This document shows positions 57,941 through 64,000 of a stretch of DNA of 64,000 bases, piece after piece; within the stretch, counting starts at the first letter, position 1, and each line of letters starts with the position of its first letter. The translations under genes and the position numbers were made by a program. The DNA is from Diphasiastrum complanatum (Eukaryota; Streptophyta; Lycopodiopsida; Lycopodiales; Lycopodiaceae): contig CM055110.1 of NCBI GenBank assembly GCA_029204225.1, positions 14,948,290 through 15,012,289 of the forward strand, in the 5' to 3' direction. A model generated the notes under the pieces. That model was not told the origin of the DNA. It was given only the letters and a program-made list of their open reading frames with translations, and ran no database searches.

Positions 57941-58527
57941 ATAGTAGATGAATCCTTGGTTTCCAACATTGTAGCCATATAAGCAAAGTGAACATCCCCA
58001 TCCTCATGATGATCCTTCTGTCGATTCTGATCTTCATGATGCTTTTCAAGCCTAGCAGATCTCCTAGTCCCTCTGTACTAGCTAGTGAAGTAGAAGGCGA
58101 ATAAATATCCCATGTACTTGATCTCTCCTTCCTTTTTCCTTTCTTGAATCTAACCATGATCAAACTAGGTACTTGAGTTGATGTAGGTGATACATGTATT
58201 GATTCAGACTCTTGTAATGACTCGTCACAGAAGATAGGAATTCCTCCATCTTTCCTCCTATCATATGATATTTTTGTATCTCTATGAGATCCATCCTCAT
58301 CAAAGATTATTACCCTCCAAGTCATACAACCTGTATCCTTTCTCTTGACTATCATATCCAAGAAATAAACATTGAGTCTTTGAATTCTTAGGTATGTGAG
58401 CGTATGCAATACTTCCAAAAACCCTCAAATGACTTATGTGAGGTTTTCGTCTCGTGTAAGCTTGTAGCAATATTGCATTCAACTCATCGAAAGACGTCAT
58501 CGTCTTCCGTAATGACAACATCATCAC
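57941..58527 (-). pseudogene. copia integrase C-terminal region
   Basis: Minus strand. PHISHLRVFGSIAYAHIPKN and CLFLGYDSQEKGYRLYDLEG are hallmarks of the region after the copia integrase core. The DDE core itself is deleted. A poorly conserved linker to RT follows. Confidence 0.8.
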
Positions 58528-58536
58528 AAAGTTCTG

Positions 58537-59070
58537 TTAAGCCAAAGGTAAACTATTAAGCATGAGAGATACCAATACCGAATCTGAAACAGTTTCTCCA
58601 ACTGCAACAAGTTTCCCTCTCAGATCTTTCATCTGAGTAAAGTAGTCCGTTACTAATTCATCTACAACCATCTTTAACGTATGTAGCTTATTAGTTAAGA
58701 ACAAAATTCGAGATTGATTTACAGGCTCGTATAAATTCTTTTGAATATCCCAAACCTCCTCGGGTCCAACAACATTCCTGATGTGAGGTATAATCGTATC
58801 TGTAACAGACAAGTTAATGATATGATGAGCTTTTCTCCTCCACTTTTGATACTCTTGCAACTCCCTGTCTGTAGTAGGAGGTATCTCAACACCTGTGGCA
58901 ATATCCCAATATTCTCGATCCTGGAGAATATTTTGCATCTTGAACTTCCATATGCTGTAGTTTGGATTTCCAACTATGCAATCTGCCTTGCAAGTCAGTC
59001 CTCTGATTCTGCTCCAACCAGCAAGCAGATCTACAATTCCAGCCAGTGAACAGGTTCTGCCACATTCCAC
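58537..59070 (-). pseudogene. copia gag
   Basis: Minus strand gag of the copia polyprotein type: NYSIWKFKMQNILQDREYWD, KWRRKAHHIINLSVTDTIIP, VWDIQKNLYEPVNQSRILFL and LHTLKMVVDELVTDYFTQMK, then SDSVLVSLMLNSLPLA. The zinc-knuckle end is removed by the internal deletion. The N-terminal residues before CKADCIVGNP may be leader sequence. Confidence 0.82.
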
Positions 59071-59139
59071 TTCTAGCGAATTGTGGCAAACAACAGTGAA
59101 TCGATCTGATAGACAACAAACTATTTTGCAGCGTGATCA

Positions 59140-59345
59140 ATCAGCCAGCAAACAACAATGATCTGCAGGCAGTGAACAGGTAATCAGGTCTGCATGCAGC
59201 GATCCAGCAATAGGCAGCCAGCATACAAGAGACCAGGTCTGCCAGCAATCTGATATAACAGCACTCAATCAGTAGAAAACCAGCGATCTGATCTGTAGCA
59301 GCATACAGGTCTGCCAGCGATCTATAGCAGTGATCCAATCAGCAA
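59140..59345. repeat. degenerate repeats around GATCGCTGGCAGACCTG
   Basis: On the minus strand, CTGGCAGACCTGTATGCTGC, CTGGCAGACCTGGTCTC and CTGCATGCAGACCTGATTAC recur together with GATCGCTGG words. The stretch lies just upstream of copia gag, so leader or 5' LTR sequence is possible. Confidence 0.45.
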
Positions 59346-59351
59346 ACTGCA

Positions 59352-59925
59352 CTCAGACCTCCTCTCACACTGAGATCCTTCCTCGAGTATCCAGACCCCA
59401 GATGTGTAGGTCTTCTTTTGAGAGAGATGTATACTCTACGAGCTTCACTTCTACCTACGCTCTCAGATATGGATCACAGTCAAGCTCATATTACCCAGTT
59501 CTTCCAGAAGCGAGACAAAGAGGATATTTCAGTTGAGGATTTTAAAGTCCCTGTTCGAAGATCGAAGACACATAGGGTTTCACACGCTTCTGCTAGATCC
59601 AATGCTACCCAGTCTTCACGTGCTTCCCGCCAGCTTACATCACGCTCCACTACTACCATCACTCATTACTTTCAGCTCACTCGTAGCTAATCTCCTCCGT
59701 AGAGTAGGTGGTTAAGCTCTTGCATTGTACCCTCACAAGCTGGTGGTCAAGCTTTGATACTCTTTCTTAGAGATAGAGAGATAGATATACTAGTTCTTTT
59801 CTTTTCATTAGTAAATAAGTCCGTATGTGGACAATGCTCCTCACGCTTGTACCCTCTTTTTTGTCTTATGTACCTTTGGCTATCAAAAGACGTTAATAAT
59901 AATTATTCTAATTCTAATTCTAATT
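59352..59925 (+). mobile_element. LINE 3' fragment, second subfamily
   Basis: Plus strand. The frame TLRSFLEYPDPRCVGLLLRE aligns with [20 protein letters not shown] of LINE-2, so this is the ORF2 C-terminus of a diverged relative. It continues to QAHITQFF (59481-59504), a PIP-box match, and ends TTTITHYFQLTRS, stop about 59690. A 3' UTR follows to an A/T-rich tail with TTCTAA/TAATTC repeats at 59900-59925. LINE-2 begins directly after the tail. Confidence 0.72.
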
Positions 59926-59930
59926 TCACG

Positions 59931-62230
59931 GCCATCTGAGTTCTCCTTCTTCACATCTGACATGGTACTTGCAGCCATTAAGAAGATGAAGTCCCATAGG
60001 GCCAGAGACATCGAAGACCTTGAATCTGAACTCCTTTCTCATGCCTCCGACTTACTCGCCCCCACTATTGCCACCCTTCTTAACTCCGCAGTTTTTTCTG
60101 GTTTCCCATCGTCCTGGTGCACTAACGTTATCCACCCCATCCATAAGAAAGGTGACCCCATGATTCCAAGTAAGTACCGCACCATAATGATTGGGCATGT
60201 CTTGGCGAAACTATATGGTACTATATTACAGTCTGCTGTGAGCTCAGAGGTGGAGGCTAGGAGACTACATGCCATGGGTCAGGCTGGTTTTCGAGCCCAT
60301 TATTCTACTGATGATCACATCTTCACATTGCGTTCCTTGATTTAGGAGGCTAAGCATAGGAGAGAGAGGGTTTACTGTTGTTTTGTGGACTTCAGGAAAG
60401 CCTTTGATTCTGTTCCTCGCTCATTGCTCATCCAGAGACTTCGAGACCTCGGCTTCTCCACCGACATTGTTCTTGTTATGATGGCACTTTATGAGCGGGT
60501 CCTGGGCTATTTCCGACATAGCAGTGGCATATCTGATCACATCTGGAGCACTATTGGGGTGAAGCAGGGTTGTTCCCTCTCACCATTCCTATTTGGCTTG
60601 TATATTGATGAGTTGGAGAGAGTCATTACATAGGGTGGTGGTCCTGGCTGCAGGCTTGGTGACATCTTGATTGCTATCCTCCTTTATGCCGATGATGTGA
60701 TATTGGTCTCACCGACCAGAGAGGGTCTACAACAACAGTTGGATTGCTTGCATGAGTTTTGTACCAGATGGGGCCTAGGGGTGAACATTGGGAAGACCAA
60801 GGTTATGGTCTTCAACACTTCGAGAGCATTCATGCACCGACAGGATCTTAATTTGTGTGGGCAGGTTCTAGAGGTGGTCCCTTCCTATACATACCTAGGG
60901 GTCCTTTTCTCAGGTCCTACTTTTAGCATGAGACAGGCCGCTACCACTCGACTGGGGAAGGGACATGCTTCCCTTGTTCAGCTAGAGCGATTTTGCTTTC
61001 GGAAGTTCATCCAGGATGCTCGTAGTAAGTGTCGCCTCTTTGATACCATTGTTACTCCCACGACTTTATATGCGGCAGAGACATGGTGTACAGGTCTCCC
61101 TTCTTCAGACTGGGCCAGTCTCTCACGATTACAGACCACCATGCTAGCTCGGCTGATTTAGGCGAAGCCTTCTGTTCCACATGAGATTCTCTTGGCCGAG
61201 TTTGCAATTCCACCTATACAGATCGAGGCAGTTCTTCAGCTCATCACCTATATACAGAGGATACAGGCGTTACCATAGATAGACAGGCGATACATACAGG
61301 TTGCACTATCCTCTTCACAGCGTCTTCACGATCAGGGCTATAGGTTATCATGGTTCTCTCAGGCCTCTCACCTCCTACTTGCGTCATTTGGCATCTCCAT
61401 CACAGAGCTCCCCTCAGGCACACATCAGTATATCAGATGCTTCCTCTATCGCCCATATCTAGAGCGGACTTGGCATAACCAGCTAGGGGTTAAGCCAGCT
61501 TTCTACCGGACTCATTTCTTAAAGCTAGATGCATCGGGGACCCCAGTCATGCCACGCTACTTGGACTCGGGATTGTCACATTGCCTCAGATTCACATTGG
61601 GGCAGCTCAGGGTGTCCTCTCATCAGCTAACTATTGAGACTGGGAGGTTCCATGGTATTCCCAGAGAGGAGTGGATTTGCCAGTTATGTTCTCTAGGTGA
61701 GGTGGAGTCTGAGGAGCACTTTATCTTTAGGTGCCCTGTATATTATGAGATCAGAGGGTTCCGAGGGATGCCTACCACTCTACGCTCTCTCATAGCTTAT
61801 GAGGACCTACGGTGTGTCGCTCTGATGGTACGCGAGATGTCCATACTACGGAGAGATCTATACGAGACACCCCAACATTTTATCTCACAGCCATTGATTA
61901 CTTCATTCTTTACTAGGCGGAGATCACATGATTTAGTGCTTGATGATGAGGATTATGATCATGACGATGACGAGGATGATGGCCGCGCTCATGGTCATAG
62001 AGATCAGAGACAGTGTACCTCCCACTATCATGCTACTACCAGGATCCAGACATCCTACACAGAGGCGTACTACTATTAGACATGCACGTGTTCATGCTCA
62101 CAGACGACGCCGGCAGGCTCCAACGCTTCCCCATTCTGTGGCTCGCATCACATCTTTTTACAGCATCAGTACAGCAGTAGACATCCTACTATAGATACAG
62201 ATGATTACTATGCGCACACTCTCGCACACA
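59931..62230 (+). mobile_element. LINE-2, 5'-truncated, best-preserved ORF2 copy
   Basis: Plus strand, same family as LINE-1. It begins in the endonuclease-RT linker ([20 protein letters not shown]), then has the [62 protein letters not shown], catalytic [29 protein letters not shown]. The C-terminus has [27 protein letters not shown] (61888-61911) and a His/Asp-rich end; a second ITSFY lies in another frame near 62146. In-frame stops at 60343, 60631, 61159 and 61276 are all TAG. Otherwise the frame is nearly continuous. Confidence 0.85.
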
Positions 62231-62307
62231 TGTCTATTTTAGTTTGCACTGGATGTTTTTCTTTATGATAGTTTGGAGACGTTTTTATATGCTCCCATGG
62301 TTACCAC

Positions 62308-62308
<1 letters not shown>

Positions 62309-62353
<45 letters not shown>
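62309..62353 (+). repeat. (CT)n microsatellite
   Basis: About 22 CT units between the LINE-2 3' end and the LINE-3 5' UTR. A second CT run lies at 62400-62420. Confidence 0.9.
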
Positions 62354-62355
<2 letters not shown>

Positions 62356-62357
62356 GC

Positions 62358-62517
62358 GGCCTCTCCAGCGATGGTGATCCTCCCCTCCTAGTCCGCCCTC
62401 TCTCTCTCTCTCTCTCTCTCGCTGATGCAGATGTGCTGGCCTCTCCAGCGATGGTGATCCTCCCCTCCTAGTCTGCCCTCCTCCACCGCTCCTCCATCAG
62501 CGCCCTCCTCCATGGCC
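62358..62517 (+). repeat. LINE-3 5' UTR tandem unit, 80 bp x2
   Basis: GGCCTCTCCAGCGATGGTGA at 62358 recurs at 62438 with the following 40 bases nearly unchanged. Two monomer-like units precede ORF1. Confidence 0.75.
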
Positions 62518-63704
62518 CGTAAAACCAGGGGGAGCCCTTGCTCCCCCAACCCCCCCCCCGCCCCCCTCCATCTCCTCCTACCTCATCCTGCGCTCCACCT
62601 GCTGCTGCCCTCCACCCTACCCCTGCCCCACCTGCTCCACCTGCTACCACCTGCTACCACCCTCCCCCCTACTTTTGCCCCACCCGTGCCACCTGCTGTC
62701 GCCCTCCACCCCACCTGCTGCCTCCGCCCCACCCAATGCCTCTACACCTGTTGCCTCCGCCCCACCTGATATCTCCCCTGCTGCCTCCGCCCCACCCACT
62801 GCTGCTGCCCTCTCTACTGTTCAAGAGCTTCCCCATACTGCTGTGCAGCAGGCGCCCCTTCCCTTGCCACACACTAACAGCCCCCCCCCCCCCTCTCCTC
62901 GCTTCCCACTCCGGCCCCCCTCCTTCATCTCCTGTCCCTTCCACTCCCATCCCTGCCAATGCTGCCCCGGACACCCCCTTTCTATCCCACGCAGATTACA
63001 CGACCTCCAAATCCTTCGAAAATTTTTTAGCCTACCAATTGAAAGAGCTGAAAGCAGATGTACAAACCTTGAAACTGGAAATCATACATCTACGCACAGA
63101 GAACCAACAACTTCGGACAGAAATGGATAACAAGTGTGCTTCCCAGCCGCAAGCAGAGACAATGACGAAGTTACAAGACCTGGAACAGCAGTTGAGCCAA
63201 CACAAAGAATCGACCAGAACATGGGCTTCTACTCTCACCAATGGTAAAGGTACCAACCCACCTTGGACAGCCGATGGCGGAAGTAAGTCTGCCCCTCTTT
63301 CATCGTTCATTTCCGCTACTCTTACGGAGGAAAAACTTCGAGATTCCAAGGCTCTCAATATTAGCGTACGAGGCATTGTTGATACCCAAAACGCCATTGA
63401 AGAAGCAAAAAGATTTCTATGTACCACCCTAGGACACAATGTAGAAGGTTTTGATACAGCATGGCGCACCAAAAAAGACACTGCTACTTTGGTCCTCTGC
63501 TTTACGTCACTTAGGTATCGTAAAGAAACCTTGCGGAAAAGGTTGAAAGACACCAAGATCTTCATGGATGATGACCTTACCTATATACAGGTTGAAGAAA
63601 GACGTCAAGCATTCCAAACCGCCAAAGCTACTGGAAGACAAGTGATCTATCGAGATGGAGTTGTTCGGTACCTCAATGGTACTACATGCGGAAACAGCCT
63701 ATAG
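62512..63704 (+). CDS. LINE-3 ORF1 protein, Pro-rich with coiled coil
   Basis: Likely start MARKTRGSPCSPNPPP at 62512. The N-terminal third is Pro/Ala/Ser-rich and encoded by C-rich DNA. Its natural-looking reading (SAPPDISPAASAPPTAAALS) is in another frame than the start and the C-terminal part, so length changes in C runs near 62551 and 62881 probably shift the frame. From about 62990 the frame is clear: SFENFLAYQLKELKADVQTL, a coiled coil with heptads (LKLEIIHLRTENQQLRTEMD), then an RNA-binding-like domain (ALNISVRGIVDTQNAIEEAK, ATLVLCFTSLRYRKETLRKR) and VEERRQAFQTAKATGR, stop at 63704. The layout matches L1-type ORF1 chaperones. Confidence 0.65.
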
Positions 63705-63759
63705 GAAATTGGGGTCCTCGGGCTTGGGAGCATCCCGGGACCCCCTCCACACCACTTGC

Positions 63760-64000
63760 AGCTTGGAGTATGGAACTGCAACGACATACACTCACCATCC
63801 ACGGTTGGAGATCTTACCGACTTTATCACAGATAAAGATATACTCTTCTTACGAGAGCCTAGAGCGAGGACTACCCACATTTGTAGGCTACAGATGGGAT
63901 TCAGTTTACAGGACAGAGACGCGATCAGCGAGTGGCAGAGGTTCAGGTGGAGTGGCATGTCTTTAGCGGGAGTCATTATAGTCAGCGATAGAGTTTATCC
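63760..64000 (+). CDS. LINE-3 ORF2 start, APE endonuclease, partial
   Basis: Frame from about 63762: LGVWNCNDIHSPSTVGDLTD holds the W-N-C-N block with the catalytic Asn of APE-type nucleases. DKDILFLREPRARTTHICRL holds the catalytic Glu in REP. SGMSLAGVIIVSD follows. No stop before the window end. Confidence 0.7.

Larger units (their letters stand above)
56055..59345 (-). mobile_element. copia (Ty1-type) retrotransposon, internally deleted
   Basis: Minus strand. Order gag (58537-59070), end of integrase (57939-58527), RT (56977-57940), RNase H (56447-56940), the copia order with integrase before RT. The polypurine tract AAGGGGGAC (56447-56455) precedes a 3' LTR starting TGTTAGAAATG at 56446; the outer LTR end near 56055 is uncertain. 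Protease, gag zinc knuckle and most of the integrase core are deleted between 58527 and 58537. A 5' LTR was not identified with confidence; the repeat-rich stretch 59140-59345 may be part of it. Confidence 0.8.
62240..64000 (+). mobile_element. LINE-3, 5' region, runs off the window
   Basis: Plus strand. A CT-rich 5' UTR with an 80-bp tandem unit (62358, 62438) precedes ORF1 (about 62512-63704) and the start of an APE endonuclease ORF2 (about 63760 on). The ORF2 start matches the opening of the decayed LINE at 31.4 kb. This is the only copy in the window that keeps its 5' end. It may be full-length beyond 64000. Confidence 0.75.

Noticed and set aside
14257-61278. TAG read as Gln (altered genetic code)
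   Set aside because: VPS13 exons show no in-frame TAG and the stops occur only in transposons; methylation-driven CAG to TAG mutation explains them.

Overview
The window is nuclear plant DNA. Eleven exons on the + strand (141 to 45767) encode about 840 consecutive residues of a VPS13-type lipid-transfer protein. Splice sites are canonical GT-AG and exon phases match at every join. The first and last exons of the gene lie outside the window. Introns fall into two classes: seven of 88-202 bp, and four of about 7.9, 20.0, 14.1 and more than 18 kb. The large ones are filled with transposable elements. Giant TE-filled introns and chromodomain Ty3 elements point to a large-genome land plant. A fern or gymnosperm seems more likely than a compact angiosperm, but the sequence alone does not settle the species.

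Layout. 141-1141: VPS13 exons 1-4. 1142-9080: intron with a 5'-truncated LINE (minus, about 2036-8510), itself split by a largely non-coding LTR element (2767-6452). 9081-10578: exons 5-7. 10579-30563: a 20 kb intron with a three-level nest. A hAT element (hAT-2, 13114-28149, minus) contains a second hAT (hAT-1, 13321-23880, plus), which contains a chromodomain Ty3 element (16401-21533, minus). Both hAT boundaries are supported by 8-bp target-site duplications. 30564-31104: exons 8-9. 31105-45239: intron with a decayed LINE and an 11.2 kb Ty3-type element (33552-44736, minus). That element has gag, protease, RT and RNase H, no visible integrase, and a large extra coiled-coil ORF behind its own TATA box. 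45240-45767: exons 10-11. 45768 to the end: intron sequence with a third hAT relic, a very young RT-less Ty3 element (48881-52766), a deleted copia element (about 56055-59345) and a head-to-tail row of three LINE segments, the last running off the window.

How the parts relate. The only host gene seen with confidence is VPS13; everything else recognised is mobile DNA or decayed intron. The elements are layered in time. The LINEs, hAT-3 and the LTR element at 2.8-6.5 kb are old and broken. The 16.4 kb and 33.6 kb Ty3 elements have LTRs about 96-98% alike by eye. The 48.9 kb Ty3 element has LTRs that look identical. Most in-frame stops in the younger elements are TAG at Gln (CAG) or Trp positions, as expected from deamination of CHG-methylated cytosines.

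The best candidates for undescribed biology are: the extra ORF with its own promoter in the 33.6-44.7 kb element; PIP-box-like motifs at the C-terminus of LINE ORF2, kept across two diverged subfamilies; the small convergent ORF of hAT-1; and a Ty3 element with AG...CT termini that moved recently without its own reverse transcriptase. All coordinates were read by eye, and ends of decayed elements are approximate.
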